Positions 37,634 to 45,284 of a stretch of DNA of 64,000 nt are shown in pieces. Positions within the stretch are counted from its first letter, which is position 1. Each line of letters opens with the position of its first letter. Location of the stretch: NCBI RefSeq assembly GCF_006970445.1, contig NZ_CP033877.1, forward strand, positions 4,162,750 to 4,226,749. The letters run 5' to 3'. Both the position numbers and the translations under genes were made by a program. The DNA comes from Stenotrophomonas maltophilia. GTDB taxonomy: Bacteria; Pseudomonadota; Gammaproteobacteria; Xanthomonadales; Xanthomonadaceae. The notes under the pieces are model-generated. The model saw only the letters and a list, made by a program, of their open reading frames with translations, was not told the DNA's origin and searched no databases.

Positions 37634-38485
37634 TTAGCCGGTACGCCGAGGTATCCAGAGTAGCGTGGCTCCTAGGTACCGGCTGACAAATGACCTAAGT
37701 AGAAGGTGAACGCGCCTAGCGAAGAACGCATCATTTCCATCTGCCGAGAAGTTACGAATTCGTGCGAGTTCATCGCGATATGGACCGCCGCCTTGCTCCG
37801 ATCCTTCCTGCTCCAAAATTTCCGCCAAGTAAGCAATCAGCCTCTCATTTGCGCGTGGCAAGCTCTCGTTCAGGCGCTCCTCGGATAGGTGTATCAGCAC
37901 CTCTACGATGGGCCGCCTGTTCACTTTTTCCAATTCACTGTGGAGATAAAAGAAATTCGATTCAGGCGTGAAAGTGACATGGCGATGCTTCTTATGCTTA
38001 ACATCGTGCACGTCTAGCCAAGCAATTCGATCCAGTAACTCTCCTGCATTGTAATGAGCCTGCAGCTCCTTTTTGCAAAGTGTGCTATTTGTCGCATAGA
38101 AGGTTGCATAGCCAGCTTTCGCGAGCTTCGCAAGGCTTTCCCATTGATGAAAATCGTCAATGTATTTTTTACTCTTACCCAGCGTACTATGCGGAATCTT
38201 GAACCGGTAGTATGGCTCATTCCAATGAGCCCATTGCGCTGCGCCCTGGCTAACTAGTTGATCCGAAAGCTTGTACTGAATGAACAGGTTGCACCCATCC
38301 TGATCAGGATGCCCGCCTCCAAACCATGGCACCACAAATGCAGTATCCCAGCCAAGATCGAACTCATCCCAAAGTGAAACAACGTGTGGCAACAGCCAAG
38401 CCCCGTGGTATTCCCAAGCATGCCGGACCAAGGCGCCATTCACAGCAGATTGCAGTTGCGACTCTGAAAAATTTGGATCGACCAT
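37634..38485 (-). CDS. Hypothetical protein, possible PD-(D/E)xK-like nuclease
   Basis: A 283-residue protein of unknown family with clearly lower GC than its neighbours, so probably acquired. An acidic helix near the N-terminus, Asp47 in FDLGWDTAFVV, and Gln70-Tyr-Lys72 in GCNLFIQYKLS have the order seen in PD-(D/E)xK nucleases in which the Glu is replaced by Gln; this is a pattern reading only. No signal peptide or membrane segment. It lies 221 bases from the zinc-ribbon/HEPN-like gene in the same direction; the two may act together. Start ATG at 38483-38485. Confidence 0.5.
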   Translation of the reverse strand: MVDPNFSESQLQSAVNGALVRHAWEYHGAWLLPHVVSLWDEFDLGWDTAFVVPWFGGGHPDQDGCNLFIQYKLSDQLVSQGAAQWAHWNEPYYRFKIPHSTLGKSKKYIDDFHQWESLAKLAKAGYATFYATNSTLCKKELQAHYNAGELLDRIAWLDVHDVKHKKHRHVTFTPESNFFYLHSELEKVNRRPIVEVLIHLSEERLNESLPRANERLIAYLAEILEQEGSEQGGGPYRDELARIRNFSADGNDAFFARRVHLLLRSFVSRYLGATLLWIPRRTG

Positions 38486-38706
38486 GATTTCCCCATTGCT
38501 GGAAAATTATCTAATAGACGGCCCTATGGGTACGGTTATACAGCCTACCCAAGGCTCATATGAAAACCATCCTGTGACCCGGTTTCTAGTGCCTGAGCCA
38601 CCGACGCGCCACGCGAATAATGAAACCGTGCCTCGAACAGCGCCAGCTTGTTCGAATCGTTAGACATGCGCGGCGGGCTCTATTGCCATGATCGCTTTCA
38701 CCATCG

Positions 38707-39858
38707 CTACAGTGCACCATGTTCACGAGCCCATTCAATGGGCGCCGACCTGACGGGGATTATCGAATGGAACCCATCATGTAGGTTATTTGCTACTCGG
38801 CTCAACAAATCCAAGAGCCGGTGGGCGCTGGCCGATGACTCCCGAATTACTTGCTTCAGTTTCACGGACGCATCACCGCTTTCCCGAAGGTAAACTTCAT
38901 CAACCTCACCGCCGTTGTGCTCAAAAACGTGGCGCCTATGGAACTGTAGCGCGATGAACTTGAGATCCTCTGACCTCAAATCACGACCGATGTCGATATC
39001 AAAGAACGAATTGAACATCGAAGCCGTTTCGTCAAAGTTATGAAACCTTCTACGAAGTCTGTCGAGCCTTCTGTTTGTCATGGGGACAAGGATTGCCAGC
39101 TGCTTCGCGTACTGACCCGCGAACGAGTCGAATGCGGAAACTGCACTTCGCACCGCATCTTCGGCACGACTGTTGGAATTTAATATTTCGCGAATTGCGG
39201 ATACGGACTCACCCTTGAAAACTGCAAGATCATTGCGCGTTCCACATGACGAGCAATACGCGTAACGTCCAAGTACGTCATTGAATGATCGGCATGCGGC
39301 GCAATAAAACTGGTGCTGTTGACTCTGTTCGGATACGTAGAATGCTGGCTTTGGAGTATCCGCACCTACCGCATCAGCCACTGCATCCATGTCTATCTCA
39401 ATGACGCCATCTTCATCTGAATCGAAAGCTTCGCTCATGCGGGCGCAGTACTGCCTGATGAAAGCGTTCTGCGCATCCGACAGGAAACTAATTGGCGGAG
39501 CTTCAAAACGGCAGTAGGGGCAGATCGCTGGCCACGGTCCGCTGCGCCAATATCCCTCACAGCGCGGGCAACGATGTCCAAACTGACCCGTGCTATCTGA
39601 GCAAATCATGACCAGCCAAGCACCTGGCACCGATGGCGGCGTAGTCGCTTCTCCTATTCCTGCAGCGTCAACTGGTTCAAGGGCGATGCCCTGCGGCAGG
39701 ACATACAGTTGAATCAATGTTGCGGGGACCGCACGGCGATGGACATATCGAAGTTGGTAGGCCCTCCTTCCGGAATCGTGGTGAGTCATTACCCGAACTT
39801 CGATTCTTCCTCCAGAGTGTCCGATCTCCTGAAATTCAGCAGTCACGCGCACCTCCAT
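38707..39858 (-). CDS. Zinc-ribbon protein with HEPN-like C-terminus
   Basis: A 383-residue protein of no named family and lower GC than the chromosome. Two four-cysteine clusters suggest zinc ribbons: C97/C100 with C113/C116, and C186/C189 with C202/C205. The C-terminal 90 residues are helical with FHRRHVFEHNGGEVDEVYL, where R309 and H314 give the R-x4-H motif of HEPN RNases and the following NGG..VD..YL is common in HEPN-type proteins. Such proteins often act as toxins or defence effectors. Target and mechanism are inference. The ATG at 39856-39858 was used; ribosome-binding site is weak. Confidence 0.55.
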   Translation of the reverse strand: MEVRVTAEFQEIGHSGGRIEVRVMTHHDSGRRAYQLRYVHRRAVPATLIQLYVLPQGIALEPVDAAGIGEATTPPSVPGAWLVMICSDSTGQFGHRCPRCEGYWRSGPWPAICPYCRFEAPPISFLSDAQNAFIRQYCARMSEAFDSDEDGVIEIDMDAVADAVGADTPKPAFYVSEQSQQHQFYCAACRSFNDVLGRYAYCSSCGTRNDLAVFKGESVSAIREILNSNSRAEDAVRSAVSAFDSFAGQYAKQLAILVPMTNRRLDRLRRRFHNFDETASMFNSFFDIDIGRDLRSEDLKFIALQFHRRHVFEHNGGEVDEVYLRESGDASVKLKQVIRESSASAHRLLDLLSRVANNLHDGFHSIIPVRSAPIEWAREHGAL

Positions 39859-40147
39859 CTGACCAGAGCTTTCCGATTATCTCTAGTATCGCGTCGTCGT
39901 CCACTCGATGCCAACGACCAATGCTCTGGGCTTGCCCTCAATTGCCACGTTAACGACCTTTGTCCGCTATGATTTTCCTTCCGGCCGTCCAACAAACGAC
40001 TACCGTCTACGGATGTCTCCACCCACCACGCGCGCAGTGAAGTGATCCTGGTGCACTTGAACGTAGACCAGCTGGCGGCGAAAAGTTCTCATCTTGCTCC
40101 CAACTCCGCACGCTCAATCGTCGGCCAAGTGCATGCATACCCTTCCA

Positions 40148-40750
40148 TCAATGCGCAGGCTGCGCCTTCAGCGCGCTTGAACCCCTTCGCAGCAGGTACA
40201 ACGCAACCAGGAACGGCCACAGCGAGTTGATCGACGAGAACAGGCGCTGTGTCAGCCCCCTGAAGCCCTCCGGATCCGCTCCCACCACGTTCAACCAGAG
40301 ATAGACGATGCCCGCGATGCTCACCAATGCGGTCACGGCGTACGCCCTTCGGTTTGCAGACCACGTGCTCAATTCGATATGCGACATCGCGGGTGCAATG
40401 ATGTTTGCGATACCGATGGTGTAGAAGCCGTGCATCGGATGGCCCATGGGCCAGAGCCCGTTGGTCAGCATGGAGATACCAAAGATCATCCAGCAGATCG
40501 CACCCACGGCAATCCGTCGCCCGGACTCCCGCCACACCCCGATGGAAAACGCCACGAAGCTCACGCCGGAGCCGATGGCGGCAATCCTGGCGCAGATGCT
40601 TGCGAGCGTTGGCGCCTGCAGCAGCTCGCTGGCGTGCTGTGCAAGCGGGTTGTAGCCCGGTGCAAACACGGCGGCAACGCTGGTCCAGAACAGGAACCAC
40701 GGAAGCGGGACCAGACCCGCAGACAGAAGAAGTCGATTGCGGCGTAACAC
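40148..40750 (-). CDS. DUF998 membrane protein
   Basis: A 200-residue protein with six hydrophobic segments. The YNPLAQHASELL motif followed by GHPMHGFYTIGIANIIAPAM matches DUF998. GTG start at 40748-40750 with AAGGA about nine bases upstream. Function unknown. It lies 289 bases after the HEPN-like gene in the same direction; the gap holds the promoter of the latter and nothing else seen. Confidence 0.8.
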   Translation of the reverse strand: MLRRNRLLLSAGLVPLPWFLFWTSVAAVFAPGYNPLAQHASELLQAPTLASICARIAAIGSGVSFVAFSIGVWRESGRRIAVGAICWMIFGISMLTNGLWPMGHPMHGFYTIGIANIIAPAMSHIELSTWSANRRAYAVTALVSIAGIVYLWLNVVGADPEGFRGLTQRLFSSINSLWPFLVALYLLRRGSSALKAQPAH

Positions 40751-41165
40751 GTACAGTGATCCTTGTATTGGCCTGCGCCAGTGGGTGGAATCCGTTCAAA
40801 CGCTACAAGACCGTCCTGCTGCGGGCAGGGCAGCCCCGCGTGACTACAGCAGTAGTCAGATTGCGCGCGGCATTCGGTAGGTTCAATAGGCAAGAAGTCA
40901 TTTAAACCATCCAGCGGGTGTCGCAGCGGTTCGGTTACATGAGCGATCACACATTGCCGTCGGCCCGATGCTGTCGCATTTGCCGCTCCCTGCATCTCTG
41001 GCGGAAGGTTCTGACGACTCCGTTCCAGAAGTGCCGTCCCGCCTAGCACGCCAAGGCTCTCGCCGCTTCCGGTGCTATGCGACAATGCCAAAAGCGTCTC
41101 GGGATTTGGCGGCATTGACCCCTACCCGTTGGCATTCCGAACAACAGCAGGTAATCGTTACTCCG

Positions 41166-41365
41166 CCACCGTCCATCGGTGGTCGGGACTCGAAAGCCCG
41201 TTTTGTTGGGAAGTAGTTTGCGCTTGCCAGCCGGCACCACCGCGCGTGGTGCCGGCTGGCAATCCGTCTGCCGGCTATGGCGGGCGGGGCGTGGGGGTCT
41301 TGTACCCGCCGGTTCCCAACATCCGGTTTTCGAGCCACGCTCTGCCCGCCACCTTTATCGGTGGC
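41166..41365 (+). ncRNA. Highly structured leader region upstream of a small gene (candidate cis-acting RNA)
   Basis: Inside the 644-base gap 40751-41394. Four nested or adjacent stems: CCACCG/CGGTGG at 41166-41182; a long-range stem GGACTCGAAAGCCCG..TGTTGGGAA (41184-41212) with TTCCCAACATCCGGTTTTCG (41313-41332); a perfect 15-bp hairpin with arms 41226-41240 and 41246-41260; and GCCACC/GGTGGC at 41348-41365. The last stem lies 29 bases before the ATG at 41395. An overlapping plus-strand frame 41072-41398 ends at ATGA with that start codon. Confidence 0.5.
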
Positions 41366-41394
41366 GGCTTCTGCCTGCATGCACGGAGCCCGCC

Positions 41395-41751
41395 ATGACC
41401 ACACCGCACTCCCCGCCCCCTCGCCCGATCCAGGAAGCGCCCTCGGCCGCTCCGGCCCCGGACCCCAACAGCCTCATCGCCATCCTGCACGCCATCGGCG
41501 CGGGCGCTGCGGCCGACGGCCAGCCCTGGCCCGAGCGGCACCATCTACGCAGCCGGCAAATGGCGTTGTCCGACGCCGACTGCGCACTCACCGGCCAGCG
41601 CATCGTGCAGGAGATCCTGCTGGCGGCCGAGCGCACGCGCCAGAACGGCGAGCCGGAGCAGTACGTGGGCGACCGGGTGATGGAGGGGTTGGTGATGGCC
41701 GATCTGGCGCTGACCGCCTTCATCCACGAGCGGATGCGACCCAAGGACTGA
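41395..41751 (+). CDS. Small hypothetical protein downstream of a structured leader
   Basis: A 118-residue soluble protein starting MTTPHSPPPRPIQEAPSAAP, with a Pro-rich tail-like N-terminus, then a helical part LSDADCALTGQRIVQEILLAAERT and VMEGLVMADLALTAFIHERM. No family recognised. Comparable small genes behind similarly structured leaders are common in proteobacterial genomes, in my recollection, but their role is unclear. The start overlaps the stop codon of an upstream frame (ATGA), suggesting translational coupling if that frame is translated. Confidence 0.6.
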   Translation: MTTPHSPPPRPIQEAPSAAPAPDPNSLIAILHAIGAGAAADGQPWPERHHLRSRQMALSDADCALTGQRIVQEILLAAERTRQNGEPEQYVGDRVMEGLVMADLALTAFIHERMRPKD

Positions 41752-41796
41752 GCGCGCTTATGGCGCGGACCTTTCTGCCTGTGTGCAGGGTGACGA

Positions 41797-42327
41797 ATGA
41801 AGATGCACGGCTTTGCCGCTGCGGTGGGGTGCATCGCGGTGATCGGCGCGATGTGGGTGGAGTGGCCCGAGCCAGCGGGCGATCAGGTGTGGGCCTACCA
41901 GAAGCTACGACCGGCCGATTACCGCCAGCTGCGCAGTGATGCGCTCGGCTTCGTTACCGCGAAGGCATACGAGGGCTTTGAACTGCACGCGCGTCATGCC
42001 GGAGCGACGTCCTTCGAGATCCGGTGCAAGGGCGTGCTGGTGATGGACGTGGAGAACGCGCCCTCGCGCGTGCTGATCCGCATGCCTGCCGATGCGCGAT
42101 GGCGGGCGCCGGATATCGAACGCCTGCGCAGCAGCTTCGAGCGCTGGCTGGATCTGCACCAGAGCCAGGGGCGGTTGCTTGTGGAAAGCGCGGGGCCTTC
42201 GTGGATTGAGGCGCGGTTTGGGCGCTTCACTGGGTTGGTGCCTGATGAGCAGCGGTGTCTGCTTGGGGGCCCAGGCCACCACCAGGTCAACCCCAGCAAC
42301 TACTTCAGCGCTGGAGTGCCATCGTAG
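41797..42327 (+). CDS. Hypothetical exported or anchored protein
   Basis: A 176-residue protein with an N-terminal hydrophobic segment (MHGFAAAVGCIAVIGAMWV) and an alpha/beta periplasmic-type remainder with FELHARHAGATSFEIRCKG and DVENAPSRVLIRMPAD. AGGGTGACGA precedes the ATG. No family recognised. Confidence 0.6.
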   Translation: MKMHGFAAAVGCIAVIGAMWVEWPEPAGDQVWAYQKLRPADYRQLRSDALGFVTAKAYEGFELHARHAGATSFEIRCKGVLVMDVENAPSRVLIRMPADARWRAPDIERLRSSFERWLDLHQSQGRLLVESAGPSWIEARFGRFTGLVPDEQRCLLGGPGHHQVNPSNYFSAGVPS

Positions 42328-42379
42328 GCCGACGCTTGCAGTGGGGTTGCGCCTGCACCGCAAGGGGCAGAGCAACCGG

Positions 42380-42697
42380 TCAGGGGCCGAACCCGAGTGC
42401 CATTGCAACCACTTTTCCGTCCCGGACGTAGAAGCATATGTTCGATCCGCCTTCCGAGAACCCGCAGGTTCGCTCGACCTTGAAGCCGCCCAGCGTTGCC
42501 TGCTCTGTTTCCCCCTGGCCATACCTGCGTGCTGTGCCGATGGCCTTGGACGCCGGGTCATCCATGGCAACACCTTTCAGCTTTACACCCCGCAAGCTCT
42601 CGGTTCTGCCTGCGGCGGGTTGCCCCGCGCTGATCGATGAAACGCGGATTTCATCGATGGTTCGGAACTCCGGGGCGACGTCAGGGTTGGAGGTCAT
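42380..42697 (-). CDS. Hypothetical protein
   Basis: A 105-residue protein starting MTSNPDVAPEFRTIDEIRVS. GGAGGT with a five-base spacing decides this ATG over a GTG 63 bases upstream. Contains two Cys in VERTCGFSEGGSNICFYVRDG, possibly a disulfide. No known family, no signal peptide from this start, so the gene may be a truncated secreted protein. Confidence 0.5.
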   Translation of the reverse strand: MTSNPDVAPEFRTIDEIRVSSISAGQPAAGRTESLRGVKLKGVAMDDPASKAIGTARRYGQGETEQATLGGFKVERTCGFSEGGSNICFYVRDGKVVAMALGFGP

Positions 42698-42772
42698 CAG
42701 CACCTCCAAGCGGGTAGTGGGATCCAGGTATCTACGCCGTATCAGCACTGTCGTGTCCACGACCAGCTCAAC

Positions 42773-43312
42773 TTAATCCGGCTTTCGCTCTTCACTTGAG
42801 AAAACGCCATTGCCTCTCTCGAGAAAGAACACCGACTCCGGAATAGTGCTATTGCCGAAGTTCCTGACTCTAACGCCGATCACCCCCCTTTTTCTATCGA
42901 AGTAGAAGGAGTTGGCGTGGACGCCATCCCTTTCCACATCCACCTTTAGAACTTCGCGATCATCGGCCAGCATGGGAATGGAGAGGGCCTCTACCACGGC
43001 GAAGGTAAACGCGCCCTCTTTGTACCTGTCACCAACCTTCCCTCCTATGGGCACCTTGTAGAGCGCCATGAAGTCAATCTTGAGACAGTCCGACGAACCA
43101 CCAGCCTGGCAGGGCTCGAGCTTGCCGAACTCGCTGCCATAACCAAAAAGGCCCTTCCCGGGAAGTATGGTCAATCTGGAATCCACGCCGTTTGTCGAGT
43201 ACCGCATATCTGGCGCGTAGTTTATGTATAGGGCATCATCCGCCCTGGAATGGATACTCACCACCATACTGGCCAACGCAACTGCAGCAGCTAGTATTCT
43301 CAGCTTCATCAT
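42773..43312 (-). CDS. Secreted hypothetical protein
   Basis: A 179-residue protein with signal peptide MMKLRILAAAVALASMVVSI, cleavage likely after HSRA. The mature part has a Cys pair (EPCQAGGSSDCLKIDF) and a beta-rich fold with FYFDRKRGVIGVRVRNFGNS. AGAGGG precedes the tandem ATG codons. No family recognised. Together with its neighbours on both sides it forms a set of small envelope-directed proteins on the minus strand. Confidence 0.65.
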   Translation of the reverse strand: MMKLRILAAAVALASMVVSIHSRADDALYINYAPDMRYSTNGVDSRLTILPGKGLFGYGSEFGKLEPCQAGGSSDCLKIDFMALYKVPIGGKVGDRYKEGAFTFAVVEALSIPMLADDREVLKVDVERDGVHANSFYFDRKRGVIGVRVRNFGNSTIPESVFFLERGNGVFSSEERKPD

Positions 43313-43724
43313 CGCCGCCCTCTCGGTCCTGTCCTTATACACCGCGGCGCGTACAGCACCTCCAAATCCATCCATTGCGCTTTGGGGGAGGAATGGCGCC
43401 ATCCATGCGTCGGCCAGTAGGTTCCATGAGCTGCTGCGTGGGGAACACCTGCGTAGCCGGAGGCCGCCACGGAGATGACGCACGCAACTAAAGAGTCGTA
43501 TCGAATATCGCACGGGATCTCCTGGGCACTGACGGCGGAGGACACTGCGTCGCGTTGTGGGTCTGCCTGGCGCCGTAGATGGGCACGGGGCCGGCCAGCG
43601 CCGATTCTGCCACGGTATTGGGGCGAGTCCATGGCGTTGACTGGGCGCCACACGCCCTGCCTGCGAGCCCATCCGTATTTCTGTCTGTTCGCCCGATGCT
43701 CGATCATCAAGGGCGGCGCCAAGG
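43313..43724. other. 412-base region with no supported gene
   Basis: Several frames are open but none has a protein-like sequence with a ribosome-binding site. It separates two minus-strand genes for secreted proteins, and may contain a decayed gene. Confidence 0.4.
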
Positions 43725-44066
43725 TCATGGGCGGTCTGTACTGACGGAAACCGAGCCGTCCTCCCGCAGGCGGACGTTTACATATGCGTCTGGCGGAGGT
43801 ATCCGGTCGATCGACGCTCCTGCGGGGAGAATGTCCCAACTGGTGATCGGGCCGCAAACTGTCCTATGAACCAATCGGCGACCATCCAACCCTCGCTTGG
43901 CAAGCTCGGCCACAACTACTTCAGGAGGCTGGCGGTCGAAGCCCTTGTAGGCTGTGCACGTCTCTCCCGTCTGGCCAATGGGATACGTTGAACTCTCCAC
44001 CTCATCCCGGCACCCCGGCAGGCCCATGACGAGCGAGAGGGCCATCAGTACTCGAATGCACTGCAT
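43725..44066 (-). CDS. Small lipoprotein
   Basis: A 113-residue protein with a lipoprotein signal (MQCIRVLMALSLVMGLPGC; lipidated Cys19) and AGGAG about nine bases before the ATG. The mature part has two further Cys residues and PPPDAYVNVRLREDGSVSVS. No family recognised; may be an immunity-type or adhesin-accessory lipoprotein, without direct evidence. Confidence 0.65.
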   Translation of the reverse strand: MQCIRVLMALSLVMGLPGCRDEVESSTYPIGQTGETCTAYKGFDRQPPEVVVAELAKRGLDGRRLVHRTVCGPITSWDILPAGASIDRIPPPDAYVNVRLREDGSVSVSTDRP

Positions 44067-44289
44067 TTCAGCTCGCTCCTTTTCTTTACTGCCCTGTTGT
44101 AAGCCTTGTCTGACGCAAGACCTTCGAAACCGCCATCACAGCGCCGCGCTGCACAGGTCAACTGCCCTTGATGCGAATGCTGCACCCTTTGCAGGCAGGG
44201 ATATCCCGAGACGCATTGCCGGCAAATCCCGATAGTCCCACACAGATTACCTGTCGCACCATCAAGCGACTCTCTGCAGGAAACCACAC

Positions 44290-45192
44290 ATGAGCCTGGC
44301 GCTGGTCCACAGCCGTGCCCGCGCCGGGGTCGATGCCCCGTTGGTGCGGGTGGAGGTGCATCTCTCTGGCGGCCTGCCTGCCACCCAGATTGTCGGACTG
44401 GCCGAGACCAGCGTGCGCGAATCACGTGAGCGCGTGCGTGCCGCCCTGCTCTGCGCGCGCTTCGACTTCCCGCAGCGGCGCATCACGTTGAACCTCGCGC
44501 CCGCCGACCTGCCCAAGGAAGGTGGGCGCTACGACCTGGCGATTGCACTGGGCATTCTGGCGGCCAGCGGCCAGGTCGATCCGCAGTCGCTGCTGCAGTA
44601 CGAATTCCTGGGCGAGTTGGGCCTGACCGGAGAACTGCGCCCGGTGGCTGGCGCGCTGCCGGCGGCGATTGCGGCGGCCGACGCCGGGCGCATCCTGGTG
44701 GTGCCGCCGGGCAATGCCGCCGAGGCTGCGTTGGCCGAGCATGCCGATGTGCGGGTAGCGCGTACGTTGCTGGAGTGCTGCGCCGGGTTGGGGAACCCAC
44801 GCTTGCTGCCGCCAGTAGAGCGTGTGGACACGACGCCGTTGCCATTGCCGGATCTGGCCGACGTGCGCGGACAGGCGCATGCACGGCGCGCGTTGGAGGT
44901 CGCCGCTGCGGGTGGACACCACCTATTACTGATCGGTAGCCCTGGTTGCGGCAAGACGCTGTTGGCGTCACGCCTGCCCAGCCTGCTGCCGGACACCGAG
45001 GAAGCCGAGGCGTTACAGCTGGCCGCGATTGCCTCGGTGAGTGGTGAAGGGCTGGACCCACGGCGCTGGCGGCAACGGCCTTTCCGATCCCCACATCACA
45101 GTGCCAGTGCGGCGGCGCTGGTGGGTGGCGGCAATCCTCCCTGCCCCGGCGAAATCTCGCTGGCTCATCACGGTGTCCTTTTCCTCGATGAG
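44290..45192 (+). pseudogene. comM: comM (YifB) 5' part, interrupted by a 16.5-kb island
   Basis: The first 301 codons of a Mg-chelatase-like AAA+ protein. ComM is a branch-migration helicase that promotes natural transformation. The N-terminal domain MSLALVHSRARAGVDAPLV is intact, with Walker A GSPGCGKT and Walker B VLFLDE. After Asp-Glu the frame enters the island and stops at codon TAG (45202-45204), adding only Arg-Gly-Val. The remaining 197 codons resume in frame at 61735. Together the two parts give about 499 residues, the normal length. The truncated product keeps the ATP-binding motifs but lacks the sensor and arginine-finger regions, so it is presumed inactive. Confidence 0.95.
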
Positions 45193-45218
45193 CGCGGTGT
45201 TTAGCGCTGATAGCGGCG

Positions 45219-45247
45219 TTGTCACAGAATTAACTAACCCTTATGTA
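45219..45247 (+). promoter_or_regulatory. Candidate promoter of the recombinase operon
   Basis: TTGTCA (45219-45224), 17-base spacer, TATGTA (45242-45247), about 37 bases before the first recombinase gene. It lies just inside the left island end, so recombinases at the end could also regulate it. Confidence 0.45.
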
Positions 45248-45284
45248 TCAATAGGATAGGCGCGCATATTTAGGTCCCCGGGCC

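Noticed and set aside
41226..41260. Simple terminator
   Set aside because: The 15-bp hairpin has no T tract and is nested inside a longer stem, so a structured leader explains it better.
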